A DNA stretch of 64,000 bases from Metellina segmentata (GCA_947359465.1 CANAIC010000156.1:62001-126000); one strand, 5' to 3'. Positions 23,901 through 38,973 are shown, numbered from the stretch's first letter. Made by a program: numbers and translations. Notes: a model not told the origin generated them from the sequence alone.

Positions 23901-26900
23901 TGCTCCACCATCTCTTCTAATTTAATATCCAATGGTGTTATCTTGTCTCCTGGTCCGATGACTTGTGGAGTGGCGTCTGCAACTGGTGCTTCTTCTTCTG
24001 TTTCTTCATCGCTCTCATCGCTGTCGGGCTGTGCGTCTGCCATCCGCTCTAGCTCTTTGAGCTGCTTTCTTTGTTCTTTGATTCGGGTCGCGGCAACCTT
24101 TGTGTTGACAAATTGGCGCTTGAATCCGGCACCCCCTCCTAAGCTCAGCCCAACCATAGCGGCCGAATTGGCTGTTCCAGCGACGTCAACCGCTCCATTC
24201 GCCACTATGGCGCCATACGATCTACTGAGCCCCAGCGTGATTCCAATGAAATGGAGCCACATGTATAAAGTCGGATTGGTGCTGCTCGAGTAGGCGGACT
24301 TGGTCGTCATGCCCATTTCGAGATGGTAGGGAAAATAAGAGAACGCGTCCCCTACTCCCTCTTCTGCTTTCGAAATGACGCCGATTTCCTTCGCTACATG
24401 GGGGCTGAGGCAGTGCATTAGAAGTTCCTTTGTACTAAGCCCAGCCGCTCTAGCAACTTGTCCTAGTGTGGTGATGACAGCAGCTCCCCGGAATCGAGAA
24501 GGGAGAGTTGCCATCCTCATCCCCGATCCCGGGAGCTTGACGAACTTGAAGAAGTACATATCAATTGCACATATCATGGAGCGGTAGCCTTCAGTCAGTT
24601 TATCTTCTCCAATGTACCCATCGAAGTCTATCCAATGGTGTTGAGGCTCCCTTCACTCCGGTTGAGTTGTACAGCTCTAGCACCTCTTCGATGTAACCCG
24701 TTTGGTCAAGTGAGACCGAACCGTCTGCTAGTCTGGTTATCTTCATTGAAAGGATCTCACTTGCTTCTCCTAGGTCCTTGGCCTTGAACCTTTCCATTAC
24801 TTCACGCTTGAAGGCATTAATAGACTGCTGTTCACCGACAATCAGCATGTCGTCAACATATAACCCAAGGAAAAGCTTTCTCCCCTGGTGATAGTAGACA
24901 CATGGGTCATATTTGGAACGCAGCAGTCCATAGTCCTTCAAAAAAGAATCAAAACACTTGTTCCATTATTATCGTTTAAATGCTCCACCATCTCTTCTAA
25001 TTTAATATCCAATGGTGTTATCTTGTCTCCTGGTCCGATGACTTGTGGAGTGGCGTCTGCAACTGGTGCTTCTTCTTCTGTTTCTTCATCGCTCTCATCG
25101 CTGTCGGGCTGTGCGTCTGCCATCCGCTCTAGCTCTTTGAGCTGCTTTCTTTGTTCTTTGATTCGGGTCGCGGCAACCTTTGTGTTGACAAATTGGCGCT
25201 TGAATCCGGCACCCCCTCCTAAGCTCAGCCCAACCATAGCGGCCGAATTGGCTGTTCCAGCGACGTCAACCGCTCCATTCGCCACTATTGCGCCATACGA
25301 TCTACTGAGCCCCAGCGTGATTCCAATGAAATGGAGCCACATGTATAAAGTCGGATTGGTGCTGCTCGAGTAGGCGGACTTGGTCGTCATGCCCATTTCG
25401 AGATGGTAGGGAAAATAAGAGAACGCGTCCCCTACTCCCTCTTCTGCTTTCGAAATGACGCCGATTTCCTTCGCTACATGGGGGCTGAGGCAGTGCATTA
25501 GAAGTTCCTTTGTACTAAGCCCAGCCGCTCTAGCAACTTGTCCTAGTGTGGTGATGACAGCAGCTCCCCGGAATCGAGAAGGGAGAGTTGCCATCCTCAT
25601 CCCCGATCCCGGGAGCTTGACGAACTTGAAGAAGTACATATCAATTGCACATATCATGGAGCGGTAGCCTTCAGTCAGTTTATCTTCTCCAATGTACCCA
25701 TCGAAGTCTATCCAATGGTGTTGAGGCTCCCTTCACTCCGGTTGAGTTGTACAGCTCTAGCACCTCTTCGATGTAACCCGTTTGGTCAAGTGAGACCGAA
25801 CCGTCTGCTAGTCTGGTTATCTTCATTGAAAGGATCTCACTTGCTTCTCCTAGGTCCTTGGCCTTGAACCTTTCCATTACTTCACGCTTGAAGGCATTAA
25901 TAGACTGCTGTTCACCGACAATCAGCATGTCGTCAACATATAACCCAAGGAAAAGCTTTCTCCCCTGGTGATAGTAGACACATGGGTCATATTTGGAACG
26001 CAGCAGTCCATAGTCCTTCAAAAAAGAATCAAAACACTTGTTCCATTATTATCGTTTAAATGCTCCACCATCTCTTCTAATTTAATATCCAATGGTGTTA
26101 TCTTGTCTCCTGGTCCGATGACTTGTGGAGTGGCGTCTGCAACTGGTGCTTCTTCTGTTTCTTCATCGCTCTCATCGCTGTCGGGCTGTGCGTCTGCCAT
26201 CCGCTCTAGCTCTTTGAGCTGCTTTCTTTGTTCTTTGATTCGGGTCGCGGCAACCTTTGTGTTGACAAATTGGCGCTTGAATCCGGCACCCCCTCCTAAG
26301 CTCAGCCCAACCATAGCGGCCGAATTGGCTGTTCCAGCGACGTCAACCGCTCCATTCGCCACTATGGCGCCATACGATCTACTGAGCCCCAGCGTGATTC
26401 CAATGAAATGGAGCCACATGTATAAAGTCGGATTGGTGCTGCTCGAGTAGGCGGACTTGGTCGTCATGCCCATTTCGAGATGGTAGGGAAAATAAGAGAA
26501 CGCGTCCCCTACTCCCTCTTCTGCTTTCGAAATGACGCCGATTTCCTTCGCTACATGGGGGCTGAGGCAGTGCATTAGAAGTTCCTTTGTACTAAGCCCA
26601 GCCGCTCTAGCAACTTGTCCTAGTGTGGTGATGACAGCAGCTCCCCGGAATCGAGAAGGGAGAGTTGCCATCCTCATCCCCGATCCCGGGAGCTTGACGA
26701 ACTTGAAGAAGTACATATCAATTGCACATATCATGGAGCGGTAGCCTTCAGTCAGTTTATCTTCTCCAATGTACCCATCGAAGTCTATCCAATGGTGTTG
26801 AGGCTCCCTTCACTCCGGTTGAGTTGTACAGCTCTAGCACCTCTTCGATGTAACCCGTTTGGTCAAGTGAGACCGAACCGTCTGCTAGTCTGGTTATCTT

Positions 26901-29900
26901 CATTGAAAGGATCTCACTTGCTTCTCCTAGGTCCTTGGCCTTGAACCTTTCCATTACTTCACGCTTGAAGGCATTAATAGACTGCTGTTCACCGACAATC
27001 AGCATGTCGTCAACATATAACCCAAGGAAAAGCTTTCTCCCCTGGTGATAGTAGACACATGGGTCATATTTGGAACGCAGCAGTCCATAGTCCTTCAAAA
27101 AAGAATCAAAACACTTGTTCCATTATTATCGTTTAAATGCTCCACCATCTCTTCTAATTTAATATCCAATGGTGTTATCTTGTCTCCTGGTCCGATGACT
27201 TGTGGAGTGGCGTCTGCAACTGGTGCTTCTTCTTCTGTTTCTTCATCGCTCTCATCGCTGTCGGGCTGTGCGTCTGCCATCCGCTCTAGCTCTTTGAGCT
27301 GCTTTCTTTGTTCTTTGATTCGGGTCGCGGCAACCTTTGTGTTGACAAATTGGCGCTTGAATCCGGCACCCCCTCCTAAGCTCAGCCCAACCATAGCGGC
27401 CGAATTGGCTGTTCCAGCGACGTCAACCGCTCCATTCGCCACTATGGCGCCATACGATCTACTGAGCCCCAGCGTGATTCCAATGAAATGGAGCCACATG
27501 TATAAAGTCGGATTGGTGCTGCTCGAGTAGGCGGACTTGGTCGTCATGCCCATTTCGAGATGGTAGGGAAAATAAGAGAACGCGTCCCCTACTCCCTCTT
27601 CTGCTTTCGAAATGACGCCGATTTCCTTCGCTACATGGGGGCTGAGGCAGTGCATTAGAAGTTCCTTTGTACTAAGCCCAGCCGCTCTAGCAACTTGTCC
27701 TAGTGTGGTGATGACAGCAGCTCCCCGGAATCGAGAAGGGAGAGTTGCCATCCTCATCCCCGATCCCGGGAGCTTGACGAACTTGAAGAAGTACATATCA
27801 ATTGCACATATCATGGAGCGGTAGCCTTCAGTCAGTTTATCTTCTCCAATGTACCCATCGAAGTCTATCCAATGGTGTTGAGGCTCCCTTCACTCCGGTT
27901 GAGTTGTACAGCTCTAGCACCTCTTCGATGTAACCCGTTTGGTCAAGTGAGACCGAACCGTCTGCTAGTCTGGTTATCTTCATTGAAAGGATCTCACTTG
28001 CTTCTCCTAGGTCCTTGGCCTTGAACCTTTCCATTACTTCACGCTTGAAGGCATTAATAGACTGCTGTTCACCGACAATCAGCATGTCGTCAACATATAA
28101 CCCAAGGAAAAGCTTTCTCCCCTGGTGATAGTAGACACATGGGTCATATTTGGAACGCAGCAGTCCATAGTCCTTCAAAAAAGAATCAAAACACTTGTTC
28201 CATTATTATCGTTTAAATGCTCCACCATCTCTTCTAATTTAATATCCAATGGTGTTATCTTGTCTCCTGGTCCGATGACTTGTGGAGTGGCGTCTGCAAC
28301 TGGTGCTTCTTCTTCTGTTTCTTCATCGCTCTCATCGCTGTCGGGCTGTGCGTCTGCCATCCGCTCTAGCTCTTTGAGCTGCTTTCTTTGTTCTTTGATT
28401 CGGGTCGCGGCAACCTTTGTGTTGACAAATTGGCGCTTGAATCCGGCACCCCCTCCTAAGCTCAGCCCAACCATAGCGGCCGAATTGGCTGTTCCAGCGA
28501 CGTCAACCGCTCCATTCGCCACTATGGCGCCATACGATCTACTGAGCCCCAGCGTGATTCCAATGAAATGGAGCCACATGTATAAAGTCGGATTGGTGCT
28601 GCTCGAGTAGGCGGACTTGGTCGTCATGCCCATTTCGAGATGGTAGGGAAAATAAGAGAACGCGTCCCCTACTCCCTCTTCTGCTTTCGAAATGACGCCG
28701 ATTTCCTTCGCTACATGGGGGCTGAGGCAGTGCATTAGAAGTTCCTTTGTACTAAGCCCAGCCGCTCTAGCAACTTGTCCTAGTGTGGTGATGACAGCAG
28801 CTCCCCGGAATCGAGAAGGGAGAGTTGCCATCCTCATCCCCGATCCCGGGAGCTTGACGAACTTGAAGAAGTACATATCAATTGCACATATCATGGAGCG
28901 GTAGCCTTCAGTCAGTTTATCTTCTCCAATGTACCCATCGAAGTCTATCCAATGGTGTTGAGGCTCCCTTCACTCCGGTTGAGTTGTACAGCTCTAGCAC
29001 CTCTTCGATGTAACCCGTTTGGTCAAGTGAGACCGAACCGTCTGCTAGTCTGGTTATCTTCATTGAAAGGATCTCACTTGCTTCTCCTAGGTCCTTGGCC
29101 TTGAACCTTTCCATTACTTCACGCTTGAAGACATTAATAGACTGCTGTTCACCGACAATCAGCATGTCGTCAACATATAACCCAAGGAAAAGCTTTCTCC
29201 CCTGGTGATAGTAGACACATGGGTCATATTTGGAACGCAGCAGTCCATAGTCCTTCAAAAAAGAATCAAAACACTTGTTCCATTATTATCGTTTAAATGC
29301 TCCACCATCTCTTCTAATTTAATATCCAATGGTGTTATCTTGTCTCCTGGTCCGATGACTTGTGGAGTGGCGTCTGCAACTGGTGCTTCTTCTTCTGTTT
29401 CTTCATCGCTCTCATCGCTGTCGGGCTGTGCGTCTGCCATCCGCTCTAGCTCTTTGAGCTGCTTTCTTTGTTCTTTGATTCGGGTCGCGGCAACCTTTGT
29501 GTTGACAAATTGGCGCTTGAATCCGGTACCCCCTCCTAAGCTCAGCCCAACCATAGCGGCCGAATTGGCTGTTCCAGCGACGTCAACCGCTCCATTCGCC
29601 ACTATGGCGCCATACGATCTACTGAGCCCCAGCGTGATTCCAATGAAATGGAGCCACATGTATAAAGTCGGATTGGTGCTGCTCGAGTAGGCGGACTTGG
29701 TCGTCATGCCCATTTCGAGATGGTAGGGAAAATAAGAGAACGCGTCCCCTACTCCCTCTTCTGCTTTCGAAATGACGCCGATTTCCTTCGCTACATGGGG
29801 GCTGAGGCAGTGCATTAGAAGTTCCTTTGTACTAAGCCCAGCCGCTCTAGCAACTTGTCCTAGTGTGGTGATGACAGCAGCTCCCCGGAATCGAGAAGGG

Positions 29901-32187
29901 AGAGTTGCCATCCTCATCCCCGATCCCGGGAGCTTGACGAACTTGAAGAAGTACATATCAATTGCACATATCATGGAGCGGTAGCCTTCAGTCAGTTTAT
30001 CTTCTCCAATGTACCCATCGAAGTCTATCCAATGGTGTTGAGGCTCCCTTCACTCCGGTTGAGTTGTACAGCTCTAGCACCTCTTCGATGTAACCCGTTT
30101 GGTCAAGTGAGACCGAACCGTCTGCTAGTCTGGTTATCTTCATTGAAAGGATCTCACTTGCTTCTCCTAGGTCCTTGGCCTTGAACCTTTCCATTACTTC
30201 ACGCTTGAAGGCATTAATAGACTGCTGTTCACCGACAATCAGCATGTCGTCAACATATAACCCAAGGAAAAGCTTTCTCCCCTGGTGATAGTAGACACAT
30301 GGGTCATATTTGGAACGCAGCAGTCCATAGTCCTTCAAAAAAGAATCAAAACACTTGTTCCATTATTATCGTTTAAATGCTCCACCATCTCTTCTAATTT
30401 AATATCCAATGGTGTTATCTTGTCTCCTGGTCCGATGACTTGTGGAGTGGCGTCTGCAACTGGTGCTTCTTCTTCTGTTTCTTCATCGCTCTCATCGCTG
30501 TCGGGCTGTGCGTCTGCCATCCGCTCTAGCTCTTTGAGCTGCTTTCTTTGTTCTTTGATTCGGGTCGCGGCAACCTTTGTGTTGACAAATTGGCGCTTGA
30601 ATCCGGCACCCCCTCCTAAGCTCAGCCCAACCATAGCGGCCGAATTGGCTGTTCCAGCGACGTCAACCGCTCCATTCGCCACTATGGCGCCATACGATCT
30701 ACTGAGCCCCAGCGTGATTCCAATGAAATGGAGCCACATGTATAAAGTCGGATTGGTGCTGCTCGAGTAGGCGGACTTGGTCGTCATGCCCATTTCGAGA
30801 TGGTAGGGAAAATAAGAGAACGCGTCCCCTACTCCCTCTTCTGCTTTCGAAATGACGCCGATTTCCTTCGCTACATGGGGGCTGAGGCAGTGCATTAGAA
30901 GTTCCTTTGTACTAAGCCCAGCCGCTCTAGCAACTTGTCCTAGTGTGGTGATGACAGCAGCTCCCCGGAATCGAGAAGGGAGAGTTGCCATCCTCATCCC
31001 CGATCCCGGGAGCTTGACGAACTTGAAGAAGTACATATCAATTGCACATATCATGGAGCGGTAGCCTTCAGTCAGTTTATCTTCTCCAATGTACCCATCG
31101 AAGTCTATCCAATGGTGTTGAGGCTCCCTTCACTCCGGTTGAGTTGTACAGCTCTAGCACCTCTTCGATGTAACCCGTTTGGTCAAGTGAGACCGAACCG
31201 TCTGCTAGTCTGGTTATCTTCATTGAAAGGATCTCACTTGCTTCTCCTAGGTCCTTGGCCTTGAACCTTTCCATTACTTCACGCTTGAAGGCATTAATAG
31301 ACTGCTGTTCACCGACAATCAGCATGTCGTCAACATATAACCCAAGGAAAAGCTTTCTCCCCTGGTGATAGTAGACACATGGGTCATATTTGGAACGCAG
31401 CAGTCCATAGTCCTTCAAAAAAGAATCAAAACACTTGTTCCATTATTATCGTTTAAATGCTCCACCATCTCTTCTAATTTAATATCCAATGGTGTTATCT
31501 TGTCTCCTGGTCCGATGACTTGTGGAGTGGCGTCTGCAACTGGTGCTTCTTCTTCTGTTTCTTCATCGCTCTCATCGCTGTCGGGCTGTGCGTCTGCCAT
31601 CCGCTCTAGCTCTTTGAGCTGCTTTCTTTGTTCTTTGATTCGGGTCGCGGCAACCTTTGTGTTGACAAATTGGCGCTTGAATCCGGCACCCCCTCCTAAG
31701 CTCAGCCCAACCATAGCGGCCGAATTGGCTGTTCCAGCGACGTCAACCGCTCCATTCGCCACTATGGCGCCATACGATCTACTGAGCCCCAGCGTGATTC
31801 CAATGAAATGGAGCCACATGTATAAAGTCGGATTGGTGCTGCTCGAGTAGGCGGACTTGGTCGTCATGCCCATTTCGAGATGGTAGGGAAAATAAGAGAA
31901 CGCGTCCCCTACTCCCTCTTCTGCTTTCGAAATGACGCCGATTTCCTTCGCTACATGGGGGCTGAGGCAGTGCATTAGAAGTTCCTTTGTACTAAGCCCA
32001 GCCGCTCTAGCAACTTGTCCTAGTGTGGTGATGACAGCAGCTCCCCGGAATCGAGAAGGGAGAGTTGCCATCCTCATCCCCGATCCCGGGAGCTTGACGA
32101 ACTTGAAGAAGTACATATCAATTGCACATATCATGGAGCGGTAGCCTTCAGTCAGTTTATCTTCTCCAATGTACCCATCGAAGTCTA
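14911..32187. repeat. Array block U14-U29: low divergence with scattered shared singletons
   Basis: Most units equal the consensus in both translated fragments. Exceptions are U15 (16325 and 16806: Asn-to-Lys and Ala-to-Glu in N), U18 (19406 Arg-to-Cys in copia; 19889 silent in N), U19 (20640 Thr-to-Ile), U21 (23050 Ala-to-Thr), U23 (25289, same silent change as U18), U24 (3-bp deletion) and U27 (29131 Ala-to-Val in copia; 29527, same Ala-to-Thr as U21). Shared changes are thus five or six units apart. Confidence 0.85.
26018..26734 (-). pseudogene. N-like fragment, unit U24, with in-frame 3-bp deletion
   Basis: It carries the same loss of one CTT in the glutamate tract (26149-26156) as U12 and U36, and is otherwise consensus. 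The neighbouring units do not share variants with those around U12, so this does not look like part of a copied multi-unit block. Confidence 0.85.
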
Positions 32188-32494
32188 TCCAATGGTGTTG
32201 AGGCTCCCTTCACTCCGGTTGAGTTGTACAGCTCTAGCACCTCTTCGATGTAACCCGTTTGGTCAAGTGAGACCGAACCGTCTGCTAGTCTGGTTATCTT
32301 CATTGAAAGGATCTCACTTGCTTCTCCTAGGTCCTTGGCCTTGAACCTTTCCATTACTTCACGCTTGAAGGCATTAATAGACTGCTGTTCACCGACAATC
32401 AGCATGTCGTCAACATATAACCCAAGGAAAAGCTTTCTCCCCTGGTGATAGTAGACACATGGGTCATATTTGGAACGCAGCAGTCCATAGTCCT

Positions 32495-33214
32495 TCAAAA
32501 AAGAATCAAAACACTTGTTCCATTATTATCGTTTAAATGCTCCACCATCTCTTCTAATTTAATATCCAATGGTGTTATCTTGTCTCCTGGTCCGATGACT
32601 TGTGGAGTGGCGTCTGCAACTGGTGCTTCTTCTTCTGTTTCTTCATCGCTCTCATCGCTGTCGGGCTGTGCGTCTGCCATCCGCTCTAGCTCTTTGAGCT
32701 GCTTTCTTTGTTCTTTGATTCGGGTCGCGGCAACCTTTGTGTTGACAAATTGGCGCTTGAATCCGGCACCCCCTCCTAAGCTCAGCCCAACCATAGCGGC
32801 CGAATCGGCTGTTCCAGCGACGTCAACCGCTCCATTCGCCACTATGGCGCCATACGATCTACTGAGCCCCAGCGTGATTCCAATGAAATGGAGCCACATG
32901 TATAAAGTCGGATTGGTGCTGCTCGAGTAGGCGGACTTGGTCGTCATGCCCATTTCGAGATGGTAGGGAAAATAAGAGAACGCGTCCCCTACTCCCTCTT
33001 CTGCTTTCGAAATGACGCCGATTTCCTTCGCTACATGGGGGCTGAGGCAGTGCATTAGAAGTTCCTTTGTACTAAGCCCAGCCGCTCTAGCAACTTGTCC
33101 TAGTGTGGTGATGACAGCAGCTCCCGGAATCGAGAAGGGAGAGTTGCCATCCTCATCCCCGATCCCGGGAGCTTGACGAACTTGAAGAAGTACATATCAA
33201 TTGCACATATCATG
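32495..33214 (-). pseudogene. N-like fragment, unit U30, broken by a 1-bp deletion
   Basis: The CCCC run found in other units is CCC at about 33123-33125. This shifts the viral frame, so only the downstream 186 residues (32495-33055) read from an internal Met. It is the only unit in which the N frame is interrupted. The deletion lies in a short homopolymer, so a sequencing or assembly error is a realistic alternative to a real mutation. Confidence 0.85.
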
Positions 33215-36200
33215 GAGCGGTAGCCTTCAGTCAGTTTATCTTCTCCAATGTACCCATCGAAGTCTATCCAATGGTGTTGAGGCTCCCTTCACTCCGGTTG
33301 AGTTGTACAGCTCTAGCACCTCTTCGATGTAACCCGTTTGGTCAAGTGAGACCGAACCGTCTGCTAGTCTGGTTATCTTCATTGAAAGGATCTCACTTGC
33401 TTCTCCTAGGTCCTTGGCCTTGAACCTTTCCATTACTTCACGCTTGAAGGCATTAATAGACTGCTGTTCACCGACAATCAGCATGTCGTCAACATATAAC
33501 CCAAGGAAAAGCTTTCTCCCCTGGTGATAGTAGACACATGGGTCATATTTGGAACGCAGCAGTCCATAGTCCTTCAAAAAAGAATCAAAACACTTGTTCC
33601 ATTATTATCGTTTAAATGCTCCACCATCTCTTCTAATTTAATATCCAATGGTGTTATCTTGTCTCCTGGTCCGATGACTTGTGGAGTGGCGTCTGCAACT
33701 GGTGCTTCTTCTTCTGTTTCTTCATCGCTCTCATCGCTGTCGGGCTGTGCGTCTGCCATCCGCTCTAGCTCTTTGAGCTGCTTTCTTTGTTCTTTGATTC
33801 GGGTCGCGGCAACCTTTGTGTTGACAAATTGGCGCTTGAATCCGGCACCCCCTCCTACGCTCAGCCCAACCATAGCGACCGAATTGGCTGTTCCAGCGAC
33901 GTCAACCGCTCCATTCGCCACTATGGCGCCATACGATCTACTGAGCCCCAGCGTGATTCCAATGAAATGGAGCCACATGTATAAAGTCGGATTGGTGCTG
34001 CTCGAGTAGGCGGAATTGGTCGTCATGCCCATTTCGAGATGGTAGGGAAAATAAGAGAACGCGTCCCCTACTCCCTCTTCTGCTTTCGAAATGACGCCGA
34101 TTTCCTTCGCTACATGGGGGCTGAGGCAGTGCATTAGAAGTTCCTTTGTACTAAGCCCAGCCGCTCTAGCAACTTGTCCTAGTGTGGTGATGACAGCAGC
34201 TCCCCGGAATCGAGAAGGGAGAGTTGCCATCCTCATCCCCGATCCCGGGAGCTTGACGAACTTGAAGAAGTACATATCAATTGCACATATCATGGAGCGG
34301 TAGCCTTCAGTCAGTTTATCTTCTCCAATGTACCCATCGAAGTCTATCCAATGGTGTTGAGGCTCCCTTCACTCCGGTTGAGTTGTACAGCTCTAGCACC
34401 TCTTCGATGTAACCCGTTTGGTCAAGTGAGACCGAACCGTCTGCTAGTCTGGTTATCTTCATTGAAAGGATCTCACTTGCTTCTCCTAGGTCCTTGGCCT
34501 TGAACCTTTCCATTACTTCACGCTTGAAGGCATTAATAGACTGCTGTTCACCGACAATCAGCATGTCGTCAACATATAACCCAAGGAAAAGCTTTCTCCC
34601 CTGGTGATAGTAGACACATGGGTCATATTTGGAACGCAGCAGTCCATAGTCCTTCAAAAAAGAATCAAAACACTTGTTCCATTATTATCGTTTAAATGCT
34701 CCACCATCTCTTCTAATTTAATATCCAATGGTGTTATCTTGTCTCCTGGTCCGATGACTTGTGGAGTGGCGTCTGCAACTGGTGCTTCTTCTTCTGTTTC
34801 TTCATCGCTCTCATCGCTGTCGGGCTGTGCGTCTGCCATCCGCTCTAGCTCTTTGAGCTGCTTTCTTTGTTCTTTGATTCGGGTCGCGGCAACCTTTGTG
34901 TTGACAAATTGGCGCTTGAATCCGGCACCCCCTCCTAAGCTCAGCCCAACCATAGCGGCCGAATCGGCTGTTCCAGCGACGTCAACCGCTCCATTCGCCA
35001 CTATGGCGCCATACGATCTACTGAGCCCCAGCGTGATTCCAATGAAATGGAGCCACATGTATAAAGTCGGATTGGTGCTGCTCGAGTAGGCGGACTTGGT
35101 CGTCATGCCCATTTCGAGATGGTAGGGAAAATAAGAGAACGCGTCCCCTACTCCCTCTTCTGCTTTCGAAATGACGCCGATTTCCTTCGCTACATGGGGG
35201 CTGAGGCAGTGCATTAGAAGTTCCTTTGTACTAAGCCCAGCCGCTCTAGCAACTTGTCCTAGTGTGGTGATGACAGCAGCTCCCCGGAATCGAGAAGGGA
35301 GAGTTGCCATCCTCATCCCCGATCCCGGGAGCTTGACGAACTTGAAGAAGTACATATCAATTGCACATATCATGGAGCGGTAGCCTTCAGTCAGTTTATC
35401 TTCTCCAATGTACCCATCGAAGTCTATCCAATGGTGTTGAGGCTCCCTTCACTCCGGTTGAGTTGTACAGCTCTAGCACCTCTTCGATGTAACCCGTTTG
35501 GTCAAGTGAGACCGAACCGTCTGCTAGTCTGGTTATCTTCATTGAAAGGATCTCACTTGCTTCTCCTAGGTCCTTGGCCTTGAACCTTTCCATTACTTCA
35601 CGCTTGAAGGCATTAATAGACTGCTGTTCACCGACAATCAGCATGTCGTCAACATATAACCCAAGGAAAAGCTTTCTCCCCTGGTGATAGTAGACACATG
35701 GGTCATATTTGGAACGCAGCAGTCCATAGTCCTTCAAAAAAGAATCAAAACACTTGTTCCATTATTATCGTTTAAATGCTCCACCATCTCTTCTAATTTA
35801 ATATCCAATGGTGTTATCTTGTCTCCTGGTCCGATGACTTGTGGAGTGGCGTCTGCAACTGGTGCTTCTTCTTCTGTTTCTTCATCGCTCTCATCGCTGT
35901 CGGGCTGTGCGTCTGCCATCCGCTCTAGCTCTTTGAGCTGCTTTCTTTGTTCTTTGATTCGGGTCGCGGCAACCTTTGTGTTGACAAATTGGCGCTTGAA
36001 TCCGGCACCCCCTCCTAAGCTCAGCCCAACCATAGCGGCCGAATTGGCTGTTCCAGCGACGTCAACCGCTCCATTCGCCACTATGGCGCCATACGATCTA
36101 CTGAGCCCCAGCGTGATTCCAATGAAATGGAGCCACATGTATAAAGTCGGATTGGTGCTGCTCGAGTAGGCGGACTTGGTCGTCATGCCCATTTCGAGAT

Positions 36201-38973
36201 GGTAGGGAAAATAAGAGAACGCGTCCCCTACTCCCTCTTCTGCTTTCGAAATGACGCCGATTTCCTTCGCTACATGGGGGCTGAGGCAGTGCATTAGAAG
36301 TTCCTTTGTACTAAGCCCAGCCGCTCTAGCAACTTGTCCTAGTGTGGTGATGACAGCAGCTCCCCGGAATCGAGAAGGGAGAGTTGCCATCCTCATCCCC
36401 GATCCCGGGAGCTTGACGAACTTGAAGAAGTACATATCAATTGCACATATCATGGAGCGGTAGCCTTCAGTCAGTTTATCTTCTCCAATGTACCCATCGA
36501 AGTCTATCCAATGGTGTTGAGGCTCCCTTCACTCCGGTTGAGTTGTACAGCTCTAGCACCTCTTCGATGTAACCCGTTTGGTCAAGTGAGACCGAACCGT
36601 CTGCTAGTCTGGTTATCTTCATTGAAAGGATCTCACTTGCTTCTCCTAGGTCCTTGGCCTTGAACCTTTCCATTACTTCACGCTTGAAGGCATTAATAGA
36701 CTGCTGTTCACCGACAATCAGCATGTCGTCAACATATAACCCAAGGAAAAGCTTTCTCCCCTGGTGATAGTAGACACATGGGTCATATTTGGAACGCAGC
36801 AGTCCATAGTCCTTCAAAAAAGAATCAAAACACTTGTTCCATTATTATCGTTTAAATGCTCCACCATCTCTTCTAATTTAATATCCAATGGTGTTATCTT
36901 GTCTCCTGGTCCGATGACTTGTGGAGTGGCGTCTGCAACTGGTGCTTCTTCTTCTGTTTCTTCATCGCTCTCATCGCTGTCGGGCTGTGCGTCTGCCATC
37001 CGCTCTAGCTCTTTGAGCTGCTTTCTTTGTTCTTTGATTCGGGTCGCGGCAACCTTTGTGTTGACAAATTGGCGCTTGAATCCGGCACCCCCTCCTAAGC
37101 TCAGCCCAACCATAGCGGCCGAATCGGCTGTTCCAGCGACGTCAACCGCTCCATTCGCCACTATGGCGCCATACGATCTACTGAGCCCCAGCGTGATTCC
37201 AATGAAATGGAGCCACATGTATAAAGTCGGATTGGTGCTGCTCGAGTAGGCGGACTTGGTCGTCATGCCCATTTCGAGATGGTAGGGAAAATAAGAGAAC
37301 GCGTCCCCTACTCCCTCTTCTGCTTTCGAAATGACGCCGATTTCCTTCGCTACATGGGGGCTGAGGCAGTGCATTAGAAGTTCCTTTGTACTAAGCCCAG
37401 CCGCTCTAGCAACTTGTCCTAGTGTGGTGATGACAGCAGCTCCCCGGAATCGAGAAGGGAGAGTTGCCATCCTCATCCCCGATCCCGGGAGCTTGACGAA
37501 CTTGAAGAAGTACATATCAATTGCACATATCATGGAGCGGTAGCCTTCAGTCAGTTTATCTTCTCCAATGTACCCATCGAAGTCTATCCAATGGTGTTGA
37601 GGCTCCCTTCACTCCGGTTGAGTTGTACAGCTCTAGCACCTCTTCGATGTAACCCGTTTGGTCAAGTGAGACCGAACCGTCTGCTAGTCTGGTTATCTTC
37701 ATTGAAAGGATCTCACTTGCTTCTCCTAGGTCCTTGGCCTTGAACCTTTCCATTACTTCACGCTTGAAGGCATTAATAGACTGCTGTTCACCGACAATCA
37801 GCATGTCGTCAACATATAACCCAAGGAAAAGCTTTCTCCCCTGGTGATAGTAGACACATGGATCATATTTGGAACGCAGCAGTCCATAGTCCTTCAAAAA
37901 AGAATCAAAACACTTGTTCCATTATTATCGTTTAAATGCTCCACCATCTCTTCTAATTTAATATCCAATGGTGTTATCTTGTCTCCTGGTCCGATGACTT
38001 GTGGAGTGGCGTCTGCAACTGGTGCTTCTTCTTCTGTTTCTTCATCGCTCTCATCGCTGTCGGGCTGTGCGTCTGCCATCCGCTCTAGCTCTTTGAGCTG
38101 CTTTCTTTGTTCTTTGATTCGGGTCGCGGCAACCTTTGTGTTGACAAATTGGCGCTTGAATCCGGCACCCCCTCCTACGCTCAGCCCAACCATAGCGACC
38201 GAATTGGCTGTTCCAGCGACGTCAACCGCTCCATTCGCCACTATGGCGCCATACGATCTACTGAGCCCCAGCGTGATTCCAATGAAATGGAGCCACATGT
38301 ATAAAGTCGGATTGGTGCTGCTCGAGTAGGCGGAATTGGTCGTCATGCCCATTTCGAGATGGTAGGGAAAATAAGAGAACGCGTCCCCTACTCCCTCTTC
38401 TGCTTTCGAAATGACGCCGATTTCCTTCGCTACATGGGGGCTGAGACAGTGCATTAGAAGTTCCTTTGTACTAAGCCCAGCCGCTCTAGCAACTTGTCCT
38501 AGTGTGGTGATGACAGCAGCTCCCCGGAATCGAGAAGGGAGAGTTGCCATCCTCATCCCCGATCCCGGGAGCTTGACGAACTTGAAGAAGTACATATCAA
38601 TTGCACATATCATGGAGCGGTAGCCTTCAGTCAGTTTATCTTCTCCAATGTACCCATCGAAGTCTATCCAATGGTGTTGAGGCTCCCTTCACTCCGGTTG
38701 AGTTGTACAGCTCTAGCACCTCTTCGATGTAACCCGTTTGGTCAAGTGAGACCGAACCGTCTGCTAGTCTGGTTATCTTCATTGAAAGGATCTCACTTGC
38801 TTCTCCTAGGTCCTTGGCCTTGAACCTTTCCATTACTTCACGCTTGAAGGCATTAATAGACTGCTGTTCACCGACAATCAGCATGTCGTCAACATATAAC
38901 CCAAGGAAAAGCTTTCTCCCCTGGTGATAGTAGACACATGGGTCATATTTGGAACGCAGCAGTCCATAGTCCT

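Noticed and set aside
33787..33984. A 65-residue plus-strand frame present only in U31 and U35
   Set aside because: It appears because the shared haplotype of these two units changes bases in another frame. There is no protein-like signal.
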